64,000 nucleotides of DNA from positions 571,504,752 to 571,568,751 of the forward strand of contig NC_081405.1 in assembly GCF_030272615.1 (NCBI RefSeq), read 5' to 3'. Positions 24,116 to 34,650 of the stretch are shown here, piece after piece (the first letter of the stretch is position 1; the number at the start of each line of letters is the position of its first letter). The stretch is from Cryptomeria japonica (Eukaryota; Streptophyta; Pinopsida; Cupressales; Cupressaceae). A model generated the notes under the pieces. It did not search any database and had not been told where the DNA came from. It worked only from the letters and a program-made list of their open reading frames with translations. The translations under genes were made by a program, and so were the position numbers.

Positions 24116-24482
24116 TGTATACACCGAAAAATGGTCTGAAGATAGTTAATTAAATATGTAGTTATTTGATAAATTCTCCTTCCCAATTAATTGAATTCAC
24201 AAGCAATTTAATTAATTTGTCTATTCATCTACTAGTAAATAAATCTAAATTATTTATTTATATAGTTCATCTCACATCCCCCTTTGATTAATTAATTCTA
24301 AATTAATTAATGTCTCCCCATATTAATCAATTCTTCTAATCCCTAATTAAGATTAACAAACTCAAGTTTGTTGAGATTAATTACCATTTTCCAATTATTT
24401 GAATTTCTAAATTCAAATGAGCACATGGCTCCTAACTTTAACCACCCAACCTAACCAACCCCTAACTTAACCCGTTCAATCT
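24116..24482 (+). repeat. Truncated 5' LTR of the nested Tat element (367 bp)
   Basis: It aligns base for base with the first 367 bp of the 3' LTR (31949-32315). After TTCAATCT it jumps directly into gag codons. The remaining ~695 bp of LTR, the primer site, the leader and the first part of gag are missing. Because the left target duplication is intact, the deletion happened after insertion or in the RNA template. Confidence 0.92.
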
Positions 24483-25660
24483 CCAAACTTAATGAGACTA
24501 TTCCCAAAAAGCTTAACTAGATTAGCTATGGAATGGTTCTCCAAACTTCCATTAGGAATCAGATCATTTTCAGAGTTGGTGGATAAGTTTGTATCCCAAT
24601 ATTCCTACAACATACAGCATGAAGTCACCATGTTAGACCTATGTAACACAAAACAAAAAAGTGGAGAACCCTTCATGACATTCTTACAACGATGGAGGTG
24701 GTTAGCTTCGCAATATCCTCGTACAGTGCCGGAGTATGAAAAGATGGACATATTTATCGACAACTTAAATGATCAAATGAGTTATTACTTAAAAATGCAA
24801 GGAAATCAAAGTTTTGCAAAAAAGATTGATAATGGAATCAGAATGGAGGAAGCCATGATAAAGAAAGGTGAGTTGAAAATATTCAAAGGAGTTCACCCTC
24901 CTAACAACACTAACAACAACAATCACAATGATAAACCAAAATTTTGGAATAGAAATCGTAATGTCGTCAATGATGGGATAGTGGATAACAACAATGTAAA
25001 ACCAAAGCAACCGGTTTTCAACTTATCCAATCACTCAGCAGTAACTCAGCAAAACAACAATCACCAAAAAGCAACTATCAAAAATTTCTTTCGAAGACAA
25101 TTTACAAACATTGGTGAACCCCTTGGGTCCGCATTAAAAACACTTATCGCAAACAAATTGATTACTTTACCAGAAGAAAGAAACTTTGAACCCAAGGTAA
25201 AACCTGCTTGGTGGAATGACAACCATTACTGTGATTTCCATAGAAACAAAGGACACCAAACAGATGCTTGTCAATGATTAAAACATGTCATCCAAGATTT
25301 GATTGATAATGGAATAATAACTGTGGATGGACATACAAAAAATGAATCTCACACAACTTTCAAAACTCCACTTCCTAATTATGAGAAGGGTGAATCATCA
25401 ACATGGCAAAATGGTAAAGGTAAAGCAAAGGTAAACTATGCTCATACATATGACAATGTGGTAAATGTAATCATGGTTAAAGAGAAACATCACAAACCTG
25501 CTCATGTTATCACACGAAGTAAAGACAAAGTGGTTTTGCCAAGTCCTACAACAAACACATCGTCCAGTACCAAACAATACAATCTAGTGGATCAATTACA
25601 GAAAACACCCGCACAAATATCCATCTTAGAACTGTTAAAGCTTTCACCTACACACAAATA
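24483..25660 (+). pseudogene. gag: gag of the nested Tat element, N-terminus deleted
   Basis: The frame enters at LMRLFPKSL, mid capsid domain. MEWFSKLPLGIRSFSELVDK and EPFMTFLQRWRWLASQYP follow and are typical retrotransposon gag. An Asn-rich linker (about 24900-25070) precedes the finger CDFHRNKGHQTDAC (about 25228-25269), a CX2HX4HX4C variant usual in Tat gag in place of CCHC. A TGA follows directly at 25275. The same frame continues with LKHVIQDLIDNGII. The corresponding host-element segment near 51910 reads LMRLFPQSLGEQVMEWF, showing family relationship. Confidence 0.9.
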
Positions 25661-26393
25661 AATTCTTGAACGAGCATTAGTAGATACCACAGTGTCCAAA
25701 GATCTTGATATTGATCAATTCCAAACCATGGTGGGAAACCTCACAACTCCTCACTGCTTATAATTTATTGAAGAAGATGACATGTCCTTGCAACATCTCC
25801 ACAACACTCCTTTGCATATTGAAGTCCTCGTTCACAAAATACGAGTTAAACGTGTTCTAATAGATGGTGGAGCTGGCCTAAATATTTGTTCATTGAGTCT
25901 TGTTCCTGCCTTAGGATATTCAGAAGATGCAGTTGATCCCCGTAAAAAGATCACCATAAAAGCCTATGACGAAGAAGAACATTCCTCCAAGGGAATTGTG
26001 ATACTACCCATCAGAGTAGGACCATTACAGAAAAACACAGCATGCCAAGTTCTGGACTTGGACTTATCATTTAATATACTCCCAGGGAGACCATGGATAC
26101 ATGACTTGCAAGCTGTCCCATCAACCTATCATCAGTGTGTCAAATTTCCCTATGATGGACAAGAAATCACAATATCTGCAGATTCAAATCCTTTCCAATA
26201 TTGTAGCAATCTAAAAATGGCTCAAGAAGTCATTGTTCCCCGTAATAGGGAGGCGTCATCTTCGAACACACAATCCAAAGAACAATCCTTTGCCTCTATT
26301 TTATCAAGTATGGAAAAACAAATGCAGTTAAGAGATGGAGGAAATGGAGAATACTCAATATCACAATTACCACTCTCTCCTAAATCCTTTTGA
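25661..26393 (+). pseudogene. pro: Protease of the nested Tat element
   Basis: The aspartic protease core is RVLIDGGAGLNICSLSLVPA, with the catalytic Asp in the D-G-G-A form used by Tat enzymes. FNILPGRPWIHDLQAVPSTY is the C-terminal strand (about 26070-26130). In-frame stops lie at 25659 and 25758 upstream and at the end of the block (26391). It would cleave the gag-pol polyprotein. It looks catalytically plausible but is cut off from gag by stops. Confidence 0.88.
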
Positions 26394-27950
26394 AAACCAT
26401 GAAGCTCTAAACAACAACCAATTGTGAAACATCTTCTGATATTTGATGGAGCATTCATTAGTGCTTGAACCTTATCAGAGGAGATAGAAGACAAAGATGT
26501 GCTACAATTGCTATACAAAGATGAAGAAGTTCAACAAAAGGTCAACAATGTCAGCATACCTACAGGAAAATATGGAAAAGGATTCAACATTCTTCAAAAG
26601 ATGGGATACACTAGAATAGGTCCTATAGGAAAAAGAAAAGAAGGTATCTCAGAACCTATCCAACCTCATACTCAACAAGCTACATACAAAGTAGGATTAG
26701 GGTATGGACACGTTACTTTACCAAAAGACATATTCTCTAATCAGCACCAAAAGGAATATGAAAATAGACAAGAACAACTTGCAATTGATAGGGAAGAAGC
26801 ATCTGCAAAGCAACGAGCACAACCAAACATGAAATGGCAAAAGAAACAATCCTCAAATCAACAAGCAGCATTAACTCTCAATCAAAACAAGCATGAACCT
26901 AGTACTAATCAAGGAGAACTAATAGTAAAGTTGACAAAACTCAATCTCAGTCCAGAAGAAGTTGAATATGAAAGAAGGAAAGATATAGCAAGACAAACAG
27001 AACAAACACATCAAAAGCTATATGAACAAATTTGCAGATTGCAAGCTATAAGTGAGATAGATTCTGATGAATGTGAATGGGATTCCTATCATTCTGAAGA
27101 ATCAGCTGAAGAAAATTGCTTTAAAGAAGATGTAGGAGTCGATGTAGTTCACACGTATGCAGGGCAAACGTTAGGAACTAGTTCACTTGAATTAGTATCA
27201 CATTCAGGTGACTTAGACTTAATTGAGGATGATCAAGAACTTCTTAGGTGAGGTCATTCCGATGAGGGTACCATTCTAGACATTGACATACGTGTCAAAA
27301 ACTTTGATAACTCAATCATGACCCTAAATCTTCTTGAAGCATCTCAACATGATGATCCTTTACCTCTAATCCACCCTGAACTTATTGAATGGGAAAATGA
27401 AGGACATACTACCATTGATACCTTTCCAAATGATTATGCCATATCCGTATATCTTAATGCAATCGAACCCGCAATAACTTCCACCAGGAATTTCAGCAAC
27501 GCATCTTCCAGTCAAGTGGGTGCCAAATCTCCTAGTCGCAAAAGCGAAAATAAAGAAAACAATATCAAGTCTAATGTTGAAAACCATTTCTTGGCAACAT
27601 TAGATCAGGAAAAAGTAAAAAGAAAGGATGCATCTAACTATGAAAACCTCCTCGAGGTGCCGAAAGATGGGAGATTTGACACTTTATCTCAGTACTATCA
27701 AGAAAGGTCATCAATTTTGATTGAACCAACAGAAGCTGTTAATATTGGGACAAAAGAGCAACCAAAGATCCTACATCCAGCAACTTCTCTATCAGAAAAA
27801 GAAAGGAAAGAATATATGGAATTCTTTATAGGACAGAAAATCAATTTCACCTGGTCATATGCAGACATGCTAGGATTGGATCCAGAGCTTATTATGCATC
27901 ACTTGAATGTCAATCCAGGAGCCAAACTAGTCAAATAGAAATTAAGAAAG
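26394..27950 (+). pseudogene. Protease-RT linker of the nested Tat element
   Basis: It is in the same frame, with stops at 26466, 27249 and 27936. The N-terminal part has GKYGKGFNILQKMGYTRIGP, a G-patch-like Gly-rich segment that occurs in this position in Tat polyproteins, then a long Glu/Gln/Lys-rich low-complexity stretch. The last part (27780-27930) is the RT entry: KERKEYMEFFIGQKINFTWS and a DMLGLDPELIMHHL motif. Confidence 0.75.
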
Positions 27951-28790
27951 ATGCATCCACATATTTCTCTCTTGGTCAAAGCAGAACTAAAAAAATTACT
28001 GGATGTAGGATTCATCAAACCTATAGCATATCCTAAATGGGTATCAAACATTGTTCCTGTTTTAAAGCCAGACAAAAGTATCAGAGTATGCACAAACTTC
28101 AGAGATCTTAATAATGCATGTCCAAAGGATGACTTTCCTTTGCCTAACATTGACATCATTGTAGATTTAACAACTGGACACTCCATGTTTTCTCTAATGG
28201 ATGGTTTCTCCAGATACAATCAAATTAAAATAGCACCTGAAGATCAAGAAAAGATAGCTTTCACATATCCATGTGGTACTTTATGTTGGAACGTCATGCC
28301 TTTTGGACTAAAGAACGCAAGTGCCACATATCAGAGAGCTATGACAACGATATTCCATGACATGATGCATACATTCATGGAAGACTATGTGGATGACATC
28401 TTGGCAAAATCATACAATAGAGAAGAACATATTGAAATACTGGAAAAGATCTTTGATCGGTTAGAACAGTATAAGCTATGGCTAAATCCTAAGAAATGTG
28501 CCTTTGGTGTCACTTCAGGAAAGCTATTGGGATACATTGTTTCAGCTAGAGGTATCGAAGTAGATCCAGCTAAGGTCAAAGCAATCATTGAAATGGCATC
28601 TCCCAAGAATATAAGTCAACTCAGATCACTAGAGGGAAGATTGCAATCAATCAGAAGATTTGTGGCTCAACTAGCAGATAAATGTCAACCATTTACCCAT
28701 CTATTGCATAAAATGGTTCATTTCAAATGGGACCATCAATGTGAGGATGCATTCAACAAGATCAAGGCATATCTCATGCAACCACTCGTT
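27951..28790 (+). pseudogene. pol: Reverse transcriptase of the nested Tat element
   Basis: Intact RT landmarks are LLDVGFIKPI, IRVCTNFRDLNNACPKDDFP, MDGFSRYNQIKIAPEDQEK, MPFGLKNASATYQRAM and the catalytic YVDDILAKS (about 28387-28413). Thumb and connection follow (KCAFGVTSGKLLGYIVSARG). The frame is open through this stretch. DGFSGYNQI is usual; here Gly is Arg. Confidence 0.93.
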
Positions 28791-29215
28791 ATAATGTCAC
28801 CAATTTCAGCCAAGTCGTTATTGCTCTATGTATCGACCACTAAAGTATCATTAGGAGTTTTTCTTGCACAACAAGATAATGAAGGAAAAAAGTGAGCCAT
28901 CTACTACATCAATAGAACACTAGTGGGATACGAGCTCAACTATTCCCCAATAGAAAAAGCATGCTTTGCAGTAGTTTTCGCTCAAAAATTAAGACATTAT
29001 CTACTGTCTCACTCCATCAAGTTGATAGCTAAAATCGATCCATTGAAATATTTGTCATCAAGGAAACATTGATAGGACAACTAGCAAAATGGATCATGAT
29101 CCTAAGTGAGTTTTATATCGAGTATGTAGATAGAAAAGCTATCAAGGGACAAGTCATCATAGATCAACTAGCAGAGGCACCACTTCAATCCTCTACAGAT
29201 TGAGTTTCCTGACGC
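28791..29215 (+). pseudogene. pol: Degenerate canonical RNase H (connection) of the nested Tat element
   Basis: LLLYVSTTKVSLGVFLAQ stands where the canonical RNase H has its first Asp (here Ser). NRTLVGYELNYSPIEKACFA keeps the Glu, and AQKLRHYLLSHSIKL follows. Loss of catalytic residues in this first RNase H is usual in Tat elements. A TGA lies at 28893, and a frameshift near 29055 is reversed near 29200. Confidence 0.8.
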
Positions 29216-29625
29216 TGATATCCTAACAGTCACAACAAAAGCATGGTAACTATACTTTGATGGTTCATATACGTAGCATGGATCAGGAGCAGGAATTCTA
29301 TTTATCACACCACAAGGTCATACCATCCTGAAAGCATACAAATTAAGCTTTCCATGCACCAATAACATCGCAGAATATGAAGCCTTGGTTATAGGTATTA
29401 TAATGGTTGTGGAATGGAACATTATACAACTTTAGGTCTTTGGAGACTCTCAGCTCATCATCAATCAAATCAATGATGACTATCAAACAAAAGATGACAA
29501 ACTCATGCCTTACAAAAAGATGGTGGATGACTTCAAGAAATATTTTGTTGAAATCACTTTTGAACAAATTCCAAGGAATGATAACAAAGCAGCAGATGCC
29601 ATGGCAACACTTGCTTCTTTATTAC
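29216..29625 (+). pseudogene. pol: Second, archaeal-type RNase H of the nested Tat element
   Basis: All four acidic positions remain: LYFDGSYT, NIAEYEALVIG, FGDSQLIINQI and NKAADAMATL. This order is that of the aRNH acquired by Tat elements as a second RNase H. Stops occur at about 29232, 29271 and 29433. It would remove the RNA strand during cDNA synthesis, replacing the degenerate first RNase H. Confidence 0.9.
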
Positions 29626-30995
29626 AAACACAGGAAAATCAAGAGCATTATGAATTCTTGGTTGAAGAGTTGTTTTACCCTTCTCATAATTGTCCTGATT
29701 CCCAAACCATCTATCGACTTATTGGACACGATTTCTCCCACTATGGCCAAACTTACACATACCTGAAAGATAACATCTTACCTCCCGACTTATCAAAAAA
29801 TCAAAAGAGAAACTTTATTCTCCAATCCTCCCATTATACTCTTTTCGTGGATACCCTATTTAAACGAGGTCTAGATGGTACTCTTTTAAGATGTCTCGAA
29901 CAAGAAGAATCTAAGAAGGCCTTAAAGGAAGTCCATAACGGCATTTGTGGCACTCATTCAAGTGGTCTTACCCTTTCGAAAAAACTCATACGCTTGGGCT
30001 ATTATTGGCCGACTATGGAACGAGACTCTTTTCAGATAGCTAGAACGTGCAAACAATGTCAAATCCATGGAAACTTGATCCATGCACTAGCACAAGAGCT
30101 TTATGCTTTGGCAACATCTTGGCCTTTTTGTCAATGGGGTCTTGATCTAGTAGGAAAGATAAATCCTTCTTCATCTAATGGTCACAAATTCATCCTTGTA
30201 GCTACAATATATTTTACAAAATGGATCGAGGCAGTACCTCTCACAAATATCACAAGAAAACAAATTGCTACATTCATCTTGAATTACATCATCTGTCACT
30301 ATGGAATACCAATGACCATTATCACTGATAATGGGCGACCATTCAAGAATCAGGATGTACAAGAGCTATGTGAGAAGTTCAAGATCCAGCATAGATTCTC
30401 TACACCCTATTATCCATAGGGGAATGGGCAAGCAGAAGCATCTAACAAAACTATTCTTATAATCCTCAAAAAGATAGTGAATGATGCTGGGAAAGATTGG
30501 AATATTCAATTAAACCCTACTCTCTGGGCCTACCACATCAGTATCTGCACACCAACAGGTGCCACACCTTTCTCTCTTGTATATGGATCAGATGCCATAT
30601 TGTCAATCGAAGTAGAGATTCCCTCTCTACGTATATCACTAAAAGGTCTCATCCCAGATGAAGAACAAAGAGTGTCTAGACTACAAGAGTTAGAACTGAT
30701 CTAGGAACGAAGACAAAATGCCTTTGACCATTTAAAGGTATATCAACAAAGAATGTGCCGAAGTTATAATCACAAGGTCAAACCATGAATCTTTCAAGTT
30801 GGAGAACTAGTACTAAAGGAAAATCCATGAAATCAATCAGATCGAGAAAAGAAAGGAAAATTTGAACCAAACTGGTTAGGTCCATTTATGGTCACAACAG
30901 TATTTGGGTCAAGAGCATATCAGCTATCAACACAAGATGGGGATCAGCTTGAGGAACCCATCAATAGCATGCATCTGAAGAAGTTTTATGTCTAA
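29626..30995 (+). pseudogene. pol: Integrase of the nested Tat element
   Basis: The HHCC finger is complete (VHNGICGTHSSGL, then CKQCQIHGN). Catalytic residues are D in QWGLDLVGKI, D in IITDNGRPF and E in GQAEASNK. A stop sits just before GNGQ (30417). LVYGSDAILSIEVEIPS and a C-terminal GPF motif (WLGPFMVTTVF) follow. The frame ends KKFYV and a natural TAA at 30993-30995. Other stops occur near 30702, 30786 and 30828. Confidence 0.92.
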
Positions 30996-31105
30996 AAAAT
31001 CCAAAAATAGTGAAAAAGCAAAAAAATCCAAAAATAGTGAAAAAGCAGAAAAATCCAAAAACAGTGAAAAAGTAGAAAATCCAAAAACAGTGAAAAAGCA
31101 AAAAA
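30996..31105 (+). repeat. ~27-bp tandem repeat just after pol
   Basis: About four units of AAAAATCCAAAAATAGTGAA plus AAAGCAG start immediately after the pol stop codon, diverging slightly rightwards. It is a small satellite seed in the 3' UTR. Confidence 0.88.
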
Positions 31106-31124
31106 AACAAAAAGTTTTTCCCCC

Positions 31125-31290
31125 TCCCCCCGGTTGGCGCCTACGGTGGCATCGCTCGCGGTGCCCTCGGTACCTGCGGTGGCACCTGCGGCACTAGCGG
31201 TGGTGCCCGCAGCGCCTCTCGTAGTGCCGGTGGTGGCACCCGCCAGCAGGGCTCCTCCTCCACCGCCCCGCTCTTTCCCTCTCCTGCCCA
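31125..31290 (+). repeat. GC-rich block in an AT-rich 3' UTR
   Basis: Roughly 165 bp of very high GC with repeated GGTGGCACC/GCGGCAC/GGTGCCC motifs and many CpGs, embedded in AT-rich DNA. The Ala/Pro/Val or Gly/Ala-rich frames it produces on both strands are composition artefacts. Confidence 0.8.
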
Positions 31291-31935
31291 AAATTTTTGA
31301 AAATTTTCAAAAACAAAAAAAAAATGCATGAGATAATTGATTTTTTTTTGTTGGGGTTAAAATGATTTTTTTTTTTAAATCCAAAACACCCATTTCGGAA
31401 ATCAAAAAACCCATCTCAAAAATGCAATTTTCTCCCCAACCCATCTGGCGAAAAAGCTAAAAAATGATTTTTTTAATGCAATTAGCTAAATTTTTCAAAA
31501 ATTAACAAAGCGTAATTTTCTCAAAGTAAATACTAGTGGACCATATGCCGGAGGACGCTCATATCGCCGAACTCGCTCAAACCTATGCTGATGGTACGGG
31601 ATCGCCATTTCTATCCTCCAGAGCAAATTTTCTCCAAACAACTATAGTGCACAAATGAGGAGGTGTAAAAGGAATTCACCTTTTTAAACTCATAATGGGG
31701 CATTTAAGTGGGATTTTTTTCCACTGATGTTTAATCATTTAATCAACTAATCAGCCTAGCAGGACAACTCCAAGATCGTAACCGCATCATATCGAGATTT
31801 ATCATCTCCAAATCAAATCAGTATCACATTGAAACCAAATCTACATCAAATCAAGATCAAATCTGCATTCTATCAAATCAACAACATCATCAATCAAGTT
31901 TTCTTTGAACCAATGCGTCATCACACATTGCTTCA
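31291..31935 (+). other. 3' untranslated region of the nested Tat element
   Basis: A/T-rich, no gene. CATATCGCCGAACTCGCTCA near 31560 matches a similar block near 63378 in the host element, confirming that the two elements are related. Confidence 0.65.
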
Positions 31936-31948
31936 AAGAGGGGCAAAA
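31936..31948 (+). other. Polypurine tract of the nested Tat element
   Basis: AAAGAGGGGCAAAA precedes the LTR start TGTATACACC. The same block precedes the host 3' LTR at about 63747-63759. Confidence 0.85.
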
Positions 31949-33010
31949 TGTATACACCTAAAAATGGTCTAAAGATAGTTAATTAAATATGCAGTTATTT
32001 CATTAATTTTCCTTCCCAATTAATTGAATTCACAAGCAATTTAATTAATTTCTCTATTCATCTACTAGTAAATAAATCTAAATGATTTATTTATATAGTT
32101 CATCTCACATCCCCCTTTGATTAATTAATTCTAAATTAATTAATGTCTCCCCATATTAATTAATTCTTCTAATCCCTAATTAAGATTAACAAACTCAAGT
32201 TTGTTGAGATTAATTACCATTTTCCAATTATTTAAATTTTAAAATTCAAATGAGCACATGGCTCCTAACTTTAACCACCCAACCTAACCATCCCCTAACT
32301 TAACCCATTCAATCTAATCTTGGGTCTAACTAACCCTATCCTATCTTGCACCTTCTAACCTCCTTATCCTAACCTCCCATGGTGTGGATATTCTCTCCTT
32401 GAGGCACATGGCACTTTTGCCACATGTCTCCTCCCTTGGACACTTGCCCTCTCATGAGCAAGGCTCCTTGAAACATTTCACCATAGAGATGACAAGTGTC
32501 CCTTCCTCCAACCTCTTCTCCAACTTCCTCAATCTTGACCCTTGATATCTTTAGATCAGATCTGGACCATCGATTCCTGCCACCTCAGCTTTGGCCTTGG
32601 AATTCCTATAAATATCCCCCATTTTGGAGCAATATGGATCCCATCTCATATTAATTTAGGCATCATTACTATATGCAATTTGCATTTCAATTATCTAGTA
32701 ATTAGATTTTGGATTAATCATAGCATGTTAATCTAGTTTCTTAAATCATGCATTTCATATCATCTCCATAGTCAATCATGATCAAATAGCTACTCAACTC
32801 TTGTGTTGTCACTTTGGAGGTCATTTCTCCACTGAGAGCCCATTAATCCAACACCTTCAAGGTCCTCAAGAATAGAGGAAAATGGGACATTTCAAGGAAG
32901 GCTTATGGTTTGCATTTCTAATCTAGTTTTGAAATTAAGCTTTTCAATTATATTATATTGTCTCATTATATGTGTATGCCTCCTATACTAACAACATTTT
33001 TAGCATCACA
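31949..33010 (+). repeat. 3' LTR of the nested Tat element (1062 bp)
   Basis: It starts TGTATACACCTAAAAATGG and ends TTTTTAGCATCACA, followed by the target duplication CCTTT. Confidence 0.93.
32607..32615 (+). promoter_or_regulatory. TATA box in the nested Tat LTR
   Basis: TATAAATAT followed by CCCCC lies about 660 bp into the LTR, in the part deleted from the 5' copy. The 5' copy therefore lost its promoter. Confidence 0.6.
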
Positions 33011-33038
33011 CCTTTCATTTTGGTTAAGACTTTAGTCT

Positions 33039-33503
33039 ATGGTTGAAACCTATTCACAAAGCTCTATAAGGGAAGTCAAAGAATCTTTAAGGTCTTTAAA
33101 CATGAGTACCTATGAGTTTTATGGAGATGAATTTTGCAACCCATTTGACAACCGCAGTAATATACCAAACAATAACAAAAACAACAACAATGGAAATGAT
33201 AATGACAATGACAATGTATCTATGGGTTCTACAGAAGTTGAGTAAACTATCATGGATCCCCATTTTAATATATTGGTTCAAGAAATAATGAAGAGGGATA
33301 GACAATATTTCTTATAAGTCATGGCACAAAGTGGAACAAGATTACCCCATGATTTTGATATGTTATAGATTTTGGAGGATGATACAAACCAAATAAATCA
33401 AGTTAATACAAGAAAAATGAGGCCTAATAATGGTGGTAATAAGAAAGAGCATCTCGTTCTTGGGTCACCTTCATCCTTGTTTCAAAACCCTGAAATTCCA
33501 AAC
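33039..33503 (+). pseudogene. gag: gag N-terminus of the host element, split by the CACTA insertion
   Basis: An ATG at 33039, 24 bp after the nested Tat element's target duplication, opens MVETYSQSSIREVKESLRSL. An Asn/Asp-rich stretch (33165-33220) follows, and then, through three stops, PHFNILVQEIMKRDRQYFL and GNKKEHLVLGSPSSLFQNPE. It stops being gag exactly at the CACTA terminus and resumes at 51268. It resembles the disordered N-terminus of plant gag. Confidence 0.65.
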
Positions 33504-33506
33504 ACA

Positions 33507-33760
33507 CACTAATACATTTGGACTAGATTTTCGACTGAGGTTTCTGACAGAGAAGGTATATTGTGGCCAAATTTGAATTTTTTTTGAAAAAATGCCCAAA
33601 TTCATCATAATTCTGATGACAATTTGCCATTTGGTTTCGACAAAGAAAGCATTAGCAATGAAAATTTTCTTTTTCTCAAAAAAGTGCTCGAGTTCATCGT
33701 AATTCCGATGACAATGGCCATTACTTTAAAAAAAAGAAGAGGGCAATTCATTTGTGCATT
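33507..33760 (+). repeat. 5' terminal inverted repeat and subterminal region of the CACTA element
   Basis: The CACTAATACATTTGGA terminus is followed by two TTCATC(A/G)TAATTC(T/C)GATGA boxes near 33600 and 33700 and by TTTCGAC boxes. These match the complement of motifs at the 3' end and are the likely binding sites for the element's TNPA-like protein. The ORF at 33624 overlaps them and is not credible. Confidence 0.85.
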
Positions 33761-34130
33761 GCAATCCTGGGTGCAGGCATCCGTGGTGACTTCAACCCCA
33801 ACAACATCAAACCCACATCAAAGGCATTTGTGGCATTGCTTGCAATCCCGTGCAGGAGGTAGATTCTTCACCTTAATTTCATGTTGCAAAAAATATACCA
33901 TTCAAGAGATTCTACAACTTTTGCTCGCTTTTATACATGCTAGCTATGCCTGCATTCTTGTGGGATATTGACTGATTGTGGAAGCAACTCTTGGAGTATG
34001 AGAGATTCCTTTTTTATGCAAAAGATGTTAGGAAATGAGACATGTGGTGGTTAATTTCCCTAGATTTTAATGCAAATTGGTCAATCTCATATTCATATTG
34101 ATTATCCAATCTCAGGCTAGAATTGGCCTA
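33761..34130. other. CACTA internal sequence, unassigned
   Basis: About 370 bp with no recognisable gene. Confidence 0.4.
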
Positions 34131-34134
34131 GTTT

Positions 34135-34650
34135 TTAATGCTTTGATGGATGTCCATACCCTGTTCCAAAGCTCCCATCTGACAAAATTCCTTTATCTTT
34201 TATGCTTTCATAGATGTTCATACCCTGTTCCAAAGCTCCCATTTTAGCATAGGCTAGGAGTACACTAGAAAACGTAACCTGATCGGGTTGGAAACCGGTT
34301 TGTTGCATATGGTGAAATAGTGTAATTGCCTCTTGAGGACACCCATGTCTTCTATATGCTGAAATAATCATATTCCATGAGACACTATCTCATTCTCTCA
34401 TGCAGTCAAATATTTTTCTAGCATCCACCAAACTTCCACACTTGCCATACAAGTAAATAAGCTTATTACGAAAAGTTAAGCATGTAGCGAAGGCAAATCG
34501 CCTATGAGCGATGAAAGAGTAGACATTTTTCCCTTGTGAAAGTGCGTTCTTGACAATAGAGGTCTGCAAAAATGTAGAATTTTCTATAGGCGGTTTGTGT
34601 GTAGTTGGCAGAATGTGCAATGCCTCCCTCAACATAATGATGTAAGATTT
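34135..34650 (-). pseudogene. Captured PPR gene fragment inside the CACTA element
   Basis: One minus-strand frame of about 165 codons contains pentatricopeptide repeats: FRNKLIYLYGKCGSLVDARK, then SWNMIISAYRRHGCPQEAIT, then FQPDQVTFSSVLLAYAKMGA and LEQGM. This is the PLS-class pattern of land-plant organelle RNA-processing proteins. A TGA (CGA to TGA, Arg to stop) interrupts the junction MRE-stop-DSVSWN. The fragment lacks the start, most repeats and any E/DYW tail. A ~35-bp segment (GATGTCCATACCCTGTTCCA and following) is duplicated at its 3' end (about 34147 and 34211). It runs opposite to the transposase gene and was most likely picked up by transduplication. Confidence 0.85.

Larger units (their letters stand above)
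24116..33010 (+). mobile_element. Tat-lineage Ty3/Gypsy element with dual RNase H, nested in the host leader
   Basis: It is bounded by TGTATACACC and GCATCACA and flanked by a perfect 5-bp target duplication, CCTTT (24111-24115 and 33011-33015). The order is truncated 5' LTR, gag, protease, RT, degenerate RNase H, archaeal-type RNase H, integrase, tandem-repeat 3' UTR, polypurine tract, 3' LTR. The second RNase H and the CX2HX4HX4C gag finger mark the Tat branch. Gag-pol is almost entirely in one frame, interrupted mainly by stops. Confidence 0.93.

Noticed and set aside
30992-31331. Ala/Gly/Pro-rich ORFs on both strands
   Set aside because: They come from a short GC-rich block after the pol stop. 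Both strands are open and there is no motif.
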